Of a stretch of 10,443 bases of DNA, positions 1 to 6,462 are shown piece by piece. Origin of the DNA: Planctomycetota bacterium (lineage in GTDB: Bacteria > Planctomycetota > UBA1135 > GCA-002686595); assembly GCA_029259675.1 (NCBI GenBank), contig JAJDES010000557.1, positions 1-10,443 on the forward strand. The letters run 5' to 3'. The notes under the pieces were generated by a model. It searched no databases and was not told where the DNA came from. It saw only the letters and a program-made list of their open reading frames with translations. Position 1 is the stretch's first letter; every line of letters starts with the position of its first letter. The position numbers were made by a program, and so were the translations under genes.

Positions 1-938
1 CCGCCTTCGAGGAGTCGCGCGCACGTTTGCAAATCGATGCCGCCGACGGACCGGGCGGAAGACTGGCAACTTGGCTCGAACACGAATACGCCTTCGAACC
101 CAGCGTCAAACTGCTCAGGCAATTGGGCGTCGGCAGTCTACTGGTGGATCCGCGCTTGAGAGCCTTCGCTGTTTTTGGTTTTGAATCCAAATTGGGCCCG
201 GGCTCCGTTCGCTCCGGAGCTGATTTATTGCTCCTGCTGCGAGGGATTAAAGATGAGCACGAATTGGCTCTTCTGCGCAAAGCCAACGAACTGACTCAAG
301 CGGCGATTGTGGCTTGCTCACGGCGACTTGAGCCGGGGCAAACGGGCGACGACATTTCCGCACTCATGCACGCCGCATTGAAAAGCCAAGGCCTGCGACG
401 AACCTGGGCTCTTTGTTTGGTTGGGCCCGCGGCAGCTTTGCCACACGGCGGAGCCGAGCAACCGCTACTCAGCAAAGGTGATGTCGTGTTGATCGACACC
501 GGTGGCTCCCTGCACGGATATCAAAGCGACATCACACGCAGTTGGGTTTTCGGCGGCAAGCCGAGCCAAGAAGTCCAACGCGCTTGGAACACCGTTCGCG
601 ATGCTCAACAGCGTGCCTTTGATGCCATGAAACCAGGAGTCACCTGTGCCAGTATCGATCGCGTTGCGCGCAGTGCGATTGAAAGCGCCGGCTACGGTCG
701 CGGGTACTCAAGCTTCACGCATCGCCTCGGTCACGGCATCGGTATGGAAGGTCACGAAGAGCCCTACTTCGACGGCGGCAACAAAGTGATTTGCAAAGCG
801 GGCATGACCTTCAGCAACGAACCCGGCATCTACTTGCCCGGTCGCTTCGGCATACGCATTGAGGACATCGTCGCAATCACCGAAGACGGCGCCGAGCACT
901 TTGGTAGTTGGCAAAAGGGGCCCCAATCCCCCGCATAG
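1..938 (+). CDS. M24-family metallopeptidase, Xaa-Pro aminopeptidase type (5' end outside window)
   Basis: Cytoplasmic metal-dependent exopeptidase predicted to cleave the bond before proline at peptide N-termini. The frame is open to the left edge (first full codon at 3), where it reads AFEESRARL, typical of the N-terminal creatinase-like domain of aminopeptidase P, so the TTG at 27 is not the start and an N-terminal part is missing. Numbering from that TTG, the five metal ligands of the pita-bread fold are all present: D157 (LIDTGG), D168 (SDITRSW), H236 (HRLGHGIGMEGHE), E265 (SNEPGIY) and E279 (IRIEDIV). The spacing and the SNEPG and GIRIED motifs are classic for Xaa-Pro peptidases; I cannot separate aminopeptidase P from prolidase with the N-terminus cut. 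It stops at TAG 936-938, immediately followed by a short imperfect tandem repeat. No + strand partner follows, so it may end its transcription unit. Confidence 0.93.
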   Translation, partial: AFEESRARLQIDAADGPGGRLATWLEHEYAFEPSVKLLRQLGVGSLLVDPRLRAFAVFGFESKLGPGSVRSGADLLLLLRGIKDEHELALLRKANELTQAAIVACSRRLEPGQTGDDISALMHAALKSQGLRRTWALCLVGPAAALPHGGAEQPLLSKGDVVLIDTGGSLHGYQSDITRSWVFGGKPSQEVQRAWNTVRDAQQRAFDAMKPGVTCASIDRVARSAIESAGYGRGYSSFTHRLGHGIGMEGHEEPYFDGGNKVICKAGMTFSNEPGIYLPGRFGIRIEDIVAITEDGAEHFGSWQKGPQSPA

Positions 939-961
939 CCAGCTTCATTGCCAGTTTCATT
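938..961. repeat. 12-bp imperfect tandem direct repeat at the end of the M24 gene
   Basis: GCCAGCTTCATT (938-949) is followed directly by GCCAGTTTCATT (950-961), with one mismatch between copies. It begins on the last base of the TAG stop. This is most simply a local slippage duplication; I see no further copies elsewhere in the window. Confidence 0.6.
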
Positions 962-1267
962 ACATGCTTCGATGCCAACCCGCAGAAGTTCGAGATAGCC
1001 CTATTGCGGCCTACAGCCCTGGGCTTGGACGACATCCCGCGCTCGGCAAATGACGCCCAGCCGGCCGAATGCTTGGATCTTTCAAAGCGCTCCCGAGCGC
1101 GCTGAGAGCATGAGAGCGCCGAACCCAAAAACGCGACAGGGGTACAAAGGCTTGTGAATAGCCGGTTTGGGTACGCCTCCCCAATTGCATCGGTGAACTT
1201 GCGCCCCGCCTAGCCCGCGCGATACGGACTCCTTGCTACCCCCTCGGCCGCAAGCATAGGAGGACTA
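939..1267. other. Intergenic region, no convincing gene
   Basis: After the tandem repeat this stretch holds a perfect inverted repeat, GCGCTC-CC-GAGCGC (1087-1100), without a following T-run, so it is not a standard terminator. Open frames crossing it on either strand start at weak codons, have no domain-like pattern and look like chance. The last bases (1258-1263, AGGAGG) are the ribosome binding site of the small ORF that follows. I could not identify a clear sigma-70 promoter. Confidence 0.5.
1258..1263 (+). promoter_or_regulatory. Consensus Shine-Dalgarno AGGAGG
   Basis: This hexamer is the full anti-SD complement and lies four bases upstream of an ATG. Most neighbouring genes lack a comparable site, which makes it conspicuous in a stretch with no long ORF. 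Confidence 0.5.
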
Positions 1268-1369
1268 ATGATTCTGCGAGCCATTGCTCAAGTATTGTGC
1301 CGCTCCCTCGAGCTGCTGTTCGGCTTCGGCGTTTTGCGCGTTGCCATTTATCTCTGCGATCTCTACTGA
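1268..1369 (+). CDS. Candidate 33-residue hydrophobic small protein with a perfect Shine-Dalgarno
   Basis: ATG at 1268 sits four bases after AGGAGG (1258-1263), the best ribosome binding site in the window. The frame runs 33 codons to TGA at 1367-1369. The product begins MILRAIAQVLCRSLELLFGF and ends in LCDLY. It is mostly Leu, Ile, Val, Phe and Ala, with Arg at positions 4, 12 and 24, Glu at 15 and Asp at 31, and Cys at 11 and 30. The charged residues interrupt the hydrophobic run, so an amphipathic or short membrane-spanning helix is the most that can be said. It stands alone between the M24 gene and the oppositely oriented transporter. I do not recognise the sequence. Against it: very short, SD spacing slightly tight, no homology evidence. 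Chance occurrence is possible. Confidence 0.38.
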   Translation: MILRAIAQVLCRSLELLFGFGVLRVAIYLCDLY

Positions 1370-1469
1370 GCGCTGCAACATGTGCCCGGTACCCAATCAA
1401 AAGCAACCCGGCCCCAGGCCCAGTGTTGGTTTTGCGTCCCTGCCCCGGCAGTCCGACATGAGTTTCTTT

Positions 1470-1483
1470 GCGCCCGCGGGCGC
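1470..1483. repeat. 14-bp perfect palindrome in the 3' flank of the transporter gene
   Basis: GCGCCCGCGGGCGC reads the same on both strands. It lies 22 bases beyond the transporter's stop. On the minus strand it is followed by AAAGAAACTC rather than a T-run, so it is not a canonical rho-independent terminator, although it could still form a stem at a transcript 3' end. Confidence 0.4.
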
Positions 1484-1505
1484 GTCGGTCCGTCCGCTGC
1501 GCAAA

Positions 1506-2441
1506 CTAAGCCAAGCTGACAGCCATGGCTGCGCCGGCCAAACCGAGCAAGGTTCCGAAGACGGTGCGCTTGCCGACGGCATGACCGCTAAAGCGAGCCA
1601 AGGGCAAGGTGAACAATGGCGTGGTCGTTAGAAGAACGGCGGCCAAGCCACCCGGGGCGCCCTGCAACGCAGCGCTGTGCAAAGGCAACAGCAGCACCGC
1701 CGTCATGAAACTGGGCCAAAGCAACGCGCGCAACAGACGCGGTTTGGTCCAACCGATGATTAGCGAGCCCTTGGGTGGCCCTTTCGACTTCCCCAACTTG
1801 GCCCCTACCAACGCAAAGACGACGGCGGCCAAAACGCCGCCGACGAGCCGCGCCACCGTGCCCTCCAATAGCGTCGCGCCATTTTGAAAGCCGCCGCGAC
1901 CAAGCACGATTGCCAGCGCCTGGGTTGCTGCGGAGATCAAAGCCAAAATCAATCCCGAGCGACGGTGACTGCGATCCACCTGCTGCTCGGTCGGCAAGTC
2001 CGAAAGCACCAAGACGATCCCCGTCCCAATCACAACCATCGCCAGCAGGATTCCGGTGCTGAGCTTCTCGCCGAGAAATAGATAGGCCGTGATGACCGCG
2101 ATGGCGGGAGTCAAATTCGCACACAAGGCCGTAAGTTGAATCCCGCAGCGGGGCAAAGCCGCGAAGTAAAGTGCATCGCCGAGGGCGAATCCAAAGACCC
2201 CGCTGACGGCGAACAGGATCCAGGACTCCGCCCCCAGCTGTGGTAAGCCGCCCAAGATGAAGGCGAATACGATCAGGGCCAGACTGTTCTTAAAGAAGTT
2301 CGCGGCGGCCGCACTGAGTTCCGTGTGACTGCGCAGCAACCGCTCGAAAAAGAGCGAGCCCAATGCCCATCCACCGGCCGCACCCAAAGCAGCCGCACAG
2401 GCGACGGTTGCCGAAGCGGCCTCGGGCTCTAGAGCGGCCAC
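1506..2441 (-). CDS. EamA/DMT-superfamily transporter (10 predicted membrane helices)
   Basis: Inner-membrane permease of the drug/metabolite transporter superfamily; substrate unknown, as these proteins export or import amino acids, nucleosides or other metabolites. The 311-residue product has the usual length and the duplicated EamA architecture: repeat 1 at about residues 14-147, with the characteristic LTPAIAVITAYLFLGEKLS (110-128), and repeat 2 at about 163-310, with LLTTTPLFTLPLARF (270-284) then a glycine-rich last helix. A charged loop (SDLPTEQQVDRSHRR, 147-161) separates them, and a KSKGPPKG loop lies near 218-225. The start is GTG at 2441; the preceding bases (TAGATCACC) offer no strong SD, so initiation may be weak or start elsewhere. 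Its upstream region is the hairpin-rich stretch, which could act as a leader. Confidence 0.9.
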   Translation of the reverse strand: MAALEPEAASATVACAAALGAAGGWALGSLFFERLLRSHTELSAAAANFFKNSLALIVFAFILGGLPQLGAESWILFAVSGVFGFALGDALYFAALPRCGIQLTALCANLTPAIAVITAYLFLGEKLSTGILLAMVVIGTGIVLVLSDLPTEQQVDRSHRRSGLILALISAATQALAIVLGRGGFQNGATLLEGTVARLVGGVLAAVVFALVGAKLGKSKGPPKGSLIIGWTKPRLLRALLWPSFMTAVLLLPLHSAALQGAPGGLAAVLLTTTPLFTLPLARFSGHAVGKRTVFGTLLGLAGAAMAVSLA

Positions 2442-2472
2442 GGTGATCTAACGCAGGCCATCGTGAGCCCGG

Positions 2473-2795
2473 CCCGCCCGCGGCGGGGATTTGGCAACCG
2501 TTGGGATCGCCCCAACTGAAAAGCAGCCGGCGAATCGTCGCGCGAGTCCCGGCAATCTCGATCCGTGCCCATGGTTGGCTCGTCCCAAATTCGAAGCTGC
2601 ATCGAGTTCATTTGAACCCAGCGATGCCGAGGGTTCGAACCTCAGCGCCTCCACGCATTGGCGGAAACCACCAATCCGCCCGCTCTGCAGGCAAAGGGAT
2701 ATCCGGGCTGTGCAGTCCTCTCCCCAAATGGGGCAATCATCACGTGGCAAGCTCTGCCAGTGCCCGGCTAGGGGCCGGTGCTCGCCGAGGGCGAA
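2473..2795. other. Hairpin-rich non-coding stretch, possible structured RNA
   Basis: This gap between two minus-strand genes has no convincing ORF but many inverted repeats in series. Stem arms: CCCGCC/GGCGGG (2473-2487), GTTGGG/CCCAAC (2500-2516), GCATCG/CGATGC enclosing GTTC-ATTT-GAAC (2599-2627), a T-arm-like element on the minus strand (2628-2644), ATTGGCGG/CCACCAAT with one G-T pair and loop AAA (2657-2675), CCCC-AAAT-GGGG (2723-2734), TGGCA-AGCTC-TGCCA (2744-2758), CCGGC-TAGGG-GCCGG (2763-2777) and TCGCC-GAG-GGCGA (about 2782-2794). It lacks the hallmarks of tmRNA, RNase P RNA and SRP RNA that I checked. Candidate roles are a minus-strand leader of the transporter, a 3' element of the basic-protein transcript, or an independent ncRNA. 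GC-rich DNA yields short stems by chance, and strand is undetermined. Confidence 0.3.
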
Positions 2796-2805
2796 CCGAA
2801 GTCGA

Positions 2806-2934
2806 TTAGCTGCTGCGCTTTTTGCCGGCCTTCTTGGGGCGACGAACGACGTTTTTGCCGGAACCGAAGCCCATGCCTTTTTTGCGAAGTCTGCCGCGGG
2901 TGGGACCACCGGCTTTTGTGCGTGACTGGGCCAT
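2806..2934 (-). CDS. Very basic 42-residue protein, ribosomal/nucleic-acid-binding type
   Basis: ATG (2934) to TAA (2808-2806) encodes 42 residues that begin MAQSRTKAGGPTRGRLRKKG and end RRPKKAGKKRSS. Fifteen residues are Lys or Arg, there is no Asp or Glu, and a Gly-rich centre (GMGFGSGKN, 20-28) separates two basic blocks. This composition is typical of small ribosomal or RNA/DNA-binding proteins. The arrangement T-R-G-basic, G-x-G-K, R-R-P-K-K loosely recalls bTHX-type ribosomal proteins, but I cannot assign it to that family. Its basic codons are varied (AAA, AAG, CGC, CGT, AGA), as in a real gene rather than a low-complexity artefact. No strong SD is visible; AAGG lies about 12 bases upstream. 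It starts 63 bases after the operon terminator, so it probably has its own promoter. Confidence 0.62.
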   Translation of the reverse strand: MAQSRTKAGGPTRGRLRKKGMGFGSGKNVVRRPKKAGKKRSS

Positions 2935-2996
2935 GAGACGTGCGCCTTGAAAACTTTGGGCTTTGGGAATTACCGCAGCCCGGGGGCTCGGAGCTG

Positions 2997-3027
2997 AAAA
3001 AAGGGCCCCGAATCATCATCGGGGGCC
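2997..3027 (-). terminator. Rho-independent terminator of the sulfatase operon
   Basis: On the minus strand a GC-rich stem (3027-3019 pairing with 3011-3004, one bulged base at 3025, seven-base loop) is followed by C and then six Ts (3002-2997). It lies 73 bases past the TGA of the sulfatase-fold gene, and the opposite strand has no T-run after the stem, so it acts on minus-strand transcripts. It separates that operon from the small basic-protein gene. Confidence 0.85.
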
Positions 3028-3099
3028 GAATTGAGCGAAGAGTTGTACCCGGAGGCCGCGCTCCAGACAAGTGCCTAGGCGAGTTCAACGCCCCCGGGC

Positions 3100-5049
3100 T
3101 CAATCGTCGCCCGTGTAGCCCAGGCCGTCCAGGGCCGCGGAATTGCCCTCGCGGTCCCCTTCTACATTCCGATCGCCGGCCGCCCAGGCAGCTCGCATCT
3201 GTTCCAATTCTCCCGAGAGTTGCTCCAGCATTTGCGGGGACTCGGTCGCCAAGTCGCGCTCGCAATCTGGATCCGACTCCAAATGAAAAAGCTGCACGAG
3301 CGCTTCGGAGCCGCGCCCCTCTTGGCCCTTTGCCAGGGACAGCAACTTCCAACCTTCCCGGTAATACGCCAAGCGCACATCCTCGGGGTCCAAATGGTCG
3401 CGGTCCTCGATCAGCACTCCGCGCTCGAGCGGGGGCAGCTCAGCTGCCAAATTGAAGCCGGCGCGCCCGTGATTATCCTCGAGGCCCGCCAATCCGAGCA
3501 GTGTCTTGGCCACGTCCACTCCCGAGACCGAGCGTTCAATCGCCGCCCCCAGGAGTTCGGGCTGACTTGGGGAGCCCGGCTCCAAGACGAGCATCGGAAT
3601 GCGCACCTGGGGTTCGCCGATGTCGTCGTGCTCCCACTGACCTTTCTCGCCAAAGGCTTCGCCGTGGTCGGAAGTCAGCACCAGGGCTGTGTCCCCGCGC
3701 TCCAAGTGCAAACGGCCCAGGAAGCGATCCACATGCTCGTCAAGCTCGGACAGCTCGGCGTCGTACAAATCGACAATGTGACCCCGATCAGCGGCCTGTG
3801 GTTCGTAGCCCTCGGGGTAGCTGTTGCTGCGAAATAGATAGCCGTCCATCGGTCCCGCGTAGGGTCGCTCAAATCGCTCGCGCGATGCGCTGCCCGGCGT
3901 GTACGGCCAATGCACGTCATACAAGTTGATCACGCAAAACCAAGGGCGCGTGTCATCTTCCTCAATCCACGCGAGGGCCCGATTCAGCACTTCTTCCCCC
4001 GGCCGCTGAAAATCCTGAAACCAGTGCGGCAAGCCGTTGGCGTGCAAAAAGCGCAACCGATCCGCCAAGCTGGACTTGGCCAAAATCGACTGGACGTCGT
4101 GCACGAGCTTCCAAAGGCGTGTTTCACACACCATGGGATCCACTTGATCGTCCCAGTGCTGAAATCCGCGCTGAATTCCGGTGCGTGCCGACAGCACACC
4201 CGTGCCCACAAAACCGCCGGTGCGATAACCCGCTTGCGCAAACTCATAGGCAACGGCCGGCGCCCGCTTGGGATCGGCGTTGGTGTTGAGCAAGCGCGCC
4301 CCCGTAGCGGCGGGATACCTCCCGCTCAGCATGGAAAGATGCGAGGTGAAGGTGAAAATCGAGGTGGAGCGCGCTTCGGCAAAGACCCGCGCTCGCTGGG
4401 CCAAATCCGCCAAGTGGGGCGTGGTTTCGCGCGTGTAGCCGTAGGGCTCCAAATGATCGGATCGAGTCGTATCCCAAATCATCAAGAGCACATTGGGCCC
4501 CTCCGCCTGCGGTCCCAGGTCAAGTTCCGAGTCCTCCCACGGCAAAAACATGCCGATCACAAGCGCGGGCAGAAGAATCAAACCGGCGGCAGCCCGTGCA
4601 CCCAAGCGCGCCAATAGCGGAACGCAAGCGGCGAGCAAAGTCCCCCACAGCGCCAGGCTGAGCGCCAATTCCAACCAAGGCCCGAAGGTGAACAGCGCCT
4701 GGATGTTTTGGCCGACACCTGTGTGCCGATCGAGCACGGTATGCGCCAATACGGGCGCCGAAGTGCAAAAGAGCATGCATTGGATGCGCAAGGCTTGCGG
4801 TCCAAAGCCCGACGCTTCGAGGCTGCCGTGCCTTGCGAGCCAACTCTTGATCAGTGTTCGCGCCAAGAGATTCGCAAAGGGCAAGGCGAATAAGGCGGCC
4901 GGGGCCCAAAGCGCCAAGCTTTGCAGGAAGAGCTCGGGCCCGCGCGGCCAATGGGGCACGCTCATTCGCACATAAACTGTGTCGGCGGCCGCGCAAAGCA
5001 CGCCACTGCACACCCAAGCCACGAAATTGCGTAGGAAGAGTTGCTTCAT
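3100..5049 (-). CDS. Membrane-anchored sulfatase-superfamily enzyme with Thr at the nucleophile position
   Basis: Alkaline-phosphatase/sulfatase fold enzyme, predicted to act on a sulfo- or phospho-ester or as a transferase, with the catalytic domain outside the cytoplasmic membrane. I start it at ATG 5049 (649 residues), where it overlaps the upstream stop as ATGA with GGAG ten bases before; an upstream extension to 5118 would lie inside the preceding gene. About five hydrophobic segments fall at 7-27, 41-63, 87-107, 121-147 and 151-170. The catalytic domain follows: metal ligand D193 (IWDTTRSDHLEPYGY), SIFTFTSHLSMLSGRYP (230-246), H380 (YDVHWPYTP), D461-H462 (TSDHGEAFGEKG) and H474 (WEHDD). 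Aligning on the SGR end, T233 replaces the Cys/Ser that is converted to formylglycine in true sulfatases, so it should not need a formylglycine-generating enzyme. Substrate unknown. Confidence 0.92.
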   Translation of the reverse strand: MKQLFLRNFVAWVCSGVLCAAADTVYVRMSVPHWPRGPELFLQSLALWAPAALFALPFANLLARTLIKSWLARHGSLEASGFGPQALRIQCMLFCTSAPVLAHTVLDRHTGVGQNIQALFTFGPWLELALSLALWGTLLAACVPLLARLGARAAAGLILLPALVIGMFLPWEDSELDLGPQAEGPNVLLMIWDTTRSDHLEPYGYTRETTPHLADLAQRARVFAEARSTSIFTFTSHLSMLSGRYPAATGARLLNTNADPKRAPAVAYEFAQAGYRTGGFVGTGVLSARTGIQRGFQHWDDQVDPMVCETRLWKLVHDVQSILAKSSLADRLRFLHANGLPHWFQDFQRPGEEVLNRALAWIEEDDTRPWFCVINLYDVHWPYTPGSASRERFERPYAGPMDGYLFRSNSYPEGYEPQAADRGHIVDLYDAELSELDEHVDRFLGRLHLERGDTALVLTSDHGEAFGEKGQWEHDDIGEPQVRIPMLVLEPGSPSQPELLGAAIERSVSGVDVAKTLLGLAGLEDNHGRAGFNLAAELPPLERGVLIEDRDHLDPEDVRLAYYREGWKLLSLAKGQEGRGSEALVQLFHLESDPDCERDLATESPQMLEQLSGELEQMRAAWAAGDRNVEGDREGNSAALDGLGYTGDD

Positions 5050-5663
5050 GAACTTTCCGCTCCGCCGGCTGCGGGCGTGACCGTTTCCTCGGCTATCCCG
5101 CAATTTTCGCCGACGCAAACTCGCAGGCGAGCTCCTTCAATGTCGCGTTGCAAAGCGCTGCCCAATCCTCCGACCAACCAAGCCAGCTTGTCGAGCGCAA
5201 GTTGTTGCGGGTCTTCGGGCGCCACGCTGAGCACGGGGATGCGTTCAACACGCGACCCCGTCAGCGCCTCGGTCGTCAAAACCGTTGCGGCGGGAAGCTG
5301 CATGACAACGTCCATACCTTCAATCCGGCAAAGATCGGTTTCGAGGTCGGAGAGATCCACACCGAAAACGCGCTGCGGGCCATTCCCATCGTCCAGCACA
5401 TGGATCACGAGCCACGGTTGCTGCTCGGAAAATCGCGCGATTTCCAGACGGCGGTGGATCTGGGAGGCCCCGATTTCCATCCAGGCCTTGAGCCGGCCCT
5501 CGGCTGTGGTAGGGAATTCTAGGCTGCTGTCCCGCATCTCCTCCGCCACTTGGGCGCTCTTGTAGCGGAAAAAGCCCGCGCCGCCCCCAAGCCCCAGCAA
5601 GATCAAGATTGTGAATACCATCAGCCCGTTGGGCCGAAACTTCTTGCTCGCGGTCGTCTGCAT
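5046..5663 (-). CDS. Single-helix membrane-anchored protein of unknown function
   Basis: A 205-residue protein I do not recognise. From ATG 5663 it has a short basic N-terminus (MQTTASKKFRPNG), one hydrophobic helix at about 14-33 (LMVFTILILLGLGGGAGFF), then an extracytoplasmic domain of mixed strands and helices. Cysteines at 112, 183 and 188 could form a disulfide. Notable stretches are PWLVIHVLDD (83-92), VFGVDLSDLE (99-108) and KLAWLVGGLGSALQRDIEGA (159-178). The frame is open up to 5921, but that extension is low-complexity, runs through the apaH start region and is rejected. Its TGA overlaps the ATG of the sulfatase-fold gene by four bases, implying translational coupling, so it may be a partner, chaperone or substrate-binding subunit of that enzyme (inference). 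A weak promoter-like pair, TGGACG-18-CACAAT, lies just upstream. Confidence 0.85.
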   Translation of the reverse strand: MQTTASKKFRPNGLMVFTILILLGLGGGAGFFRYKSAQVAEEMRDSSLEFPTTAEGRLKAWMEIGASQIHRRLEIARFSEQQPWLVIHVLDDGNGPQRVFGVDLSDLETDLCRIEGMDVVMQLPAATVLTTEALTGSRVERIPVLSVAPEDPQQLALDKLAWLVGGLGSALQRDIEGARLRVCVGENCGIAEETVTPAAGGAESS

Positions 5664-5730
5664 GCCTGCATTGTGAGGGTCAGCCGTGCCCCGCGTCCAC
5701 CCGCACCGGCGAGAGTCGTATGCTGCTCCC

Positions 5731-6462
5731 ATGTCGAGGCGCATCTTCATCGGAGACATCCAGGGTTGCCGCGAGGAGCTGGAGCAGTTGTTGGAAGCGC
5801 TCAGCTTCCATCCTGCCGACGACGCATTGCATCCGGTGGGCGATTTGGTCAATCGCGGACCTGATTCGGCCGGCGTTCTGCGTCTGTTGCGCAAGCTCGG
5901 CGCGAAGCCGGTGCTCGGCAATCACGATTTGCACCTTCTGGCGACGGCGCGCGGCCTGCGCACGAGCGCGGGCAGGGACACCATTACCGACGTGCTGCAG
6001 GCACCGGACGCAAGCGAATTGCTCGAGTGGCTCGCAGCCCAGCCCTTTCTGCGCGTCTTCGATGACCTCTATCAGGTCCACGCCGGTTTATCCCCGACCT
6101 GGGTCGATCCGGAGCAGCATCTGGGCGCCTGGAGCGCCGCGGATCCGGCCAGTTGGGTTGAGCCGGACATTTCCTTTGCAACCCGCGTTCGCTACTGCGA
6201 CCTCGAGGGGAATCGTCCCGCTTGCGAGAACCCGCGGCCCTGGGCCCCCTTCGCACCCTGGTATGAGTTCTATCGGCCCGAGCGCCACGGCGGTCGCAAA
6301 GTGGTCTACGGCCACTGGGCCCAACGCGGATTGGTGCAAACCGAAGCCGTACTCGGTTTGGACACCGGCTGCGTCTACGGCAAGTCCCTCACCGCCTGGA
6401 TTCCCGAAGAGGAGCGCCTGGTCTCCGTTCCCGCCACAGCCGTTCACTGCCCGATCGAGTAG
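5731..6462 (+). CDS. apaH: Symmetrical bis(5'-nucleosyl)-tetraphosphatase (Ap4A hydrolase)
   Basis: Cytoplasmic calcineurin-like metallophosphatase that splits Ap4A into two ADP; the family also removes Np4 caps from RNA 5' ends. The 243-residue product opens MSRRIFIGDIQGC, has GDLVNRGPDS (D38), GNHDLHLL (N65, H66), VHAGLSP (H117) and GHW (H195), and closes with LDTGCVYG, the ApaH signature. The QAPDASELLEWLAAQPFL segment (90-107) matches the ApaH-specific helical part rather than generic serine/threonine phosphatases. GDIQG in place of GDVHG is a normal ApaH variant. It is shorter than the E. coli enzyme (about 280 residues) because the region around 130-180 is compact. ATG 5731 is chosen because the fold begins at once; longer versions add an unlikely Arg-rich leader. 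It diverges from the neighbouring membrane-protein operon across 67 bp, with no clear SD. Confidence 0.92.
   Translation: MSRRIFIGDIQGCREELEQLLEALSFHPADDALHPVGDLVNRGPDSAGVLRLLRKLGAKPVLGNHDLHLLATARGLRTSAGRDTITDVLQAPDASELLEWLAAQPFLRVFDDLYQVHAGLSPTWVDPEQHLGAWSAADPASWVEPDISFATRVRYCDLEGNRPACENPRPWAPFAPWYEFYRPERHGGRKVVYGHWAQRGLVQTEAVLGLDTGCVYGKSLTAWIPEEERLVSVPATAVHCPIE

Noticed and set aside
1470..1483. Perfect GC palindrome as a terminator for the transporter
   Set aside because: No T-run follows it on the minus strand, so it does not meet the rho-independent pattern seen clearly at 2997-3027.
1284..1631. 115-codon frame on the + strand
   Set aside because: It overlaps the 3' end of the transporter gene in antisense, has no SD and shows a Cys/Ser/Arg-rich composition without domain pattern.
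2473..2795. tmRNA, RNase P RNA or SRP RNA
   Set aside because: The conserved cores (tmRNA 5' GGxTTCGACGG, RNase P GAGGAAAGTCC, SRP GGAAG/AGCA apical loop) are absent on both strands.
2448..2909. 153-codon frame on the minus strand and a 144-codon frame on the + strand across the same gap
   Set aside because: Both run through the small basic-protein gene in other frames, start without SD and have shuffled-looking composition; the basic protein explains 2806-2934 better.
5050..5118. Upstream extension of the sulfatase-fold protein by 23 residues
   Set aside because: It would lie inside the preceding gene and adds an Arg-rich stretch; ATG 5049 has an SD, an ATGA overlap and begins directly before the first helix.
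5664..5921. 86-residue N-terminal extension of the one-helix membrane protein
   Set aside because: It is antisense to the start of apaH, is low-complexity, and would place the membrane anchor in the middle of the protein.
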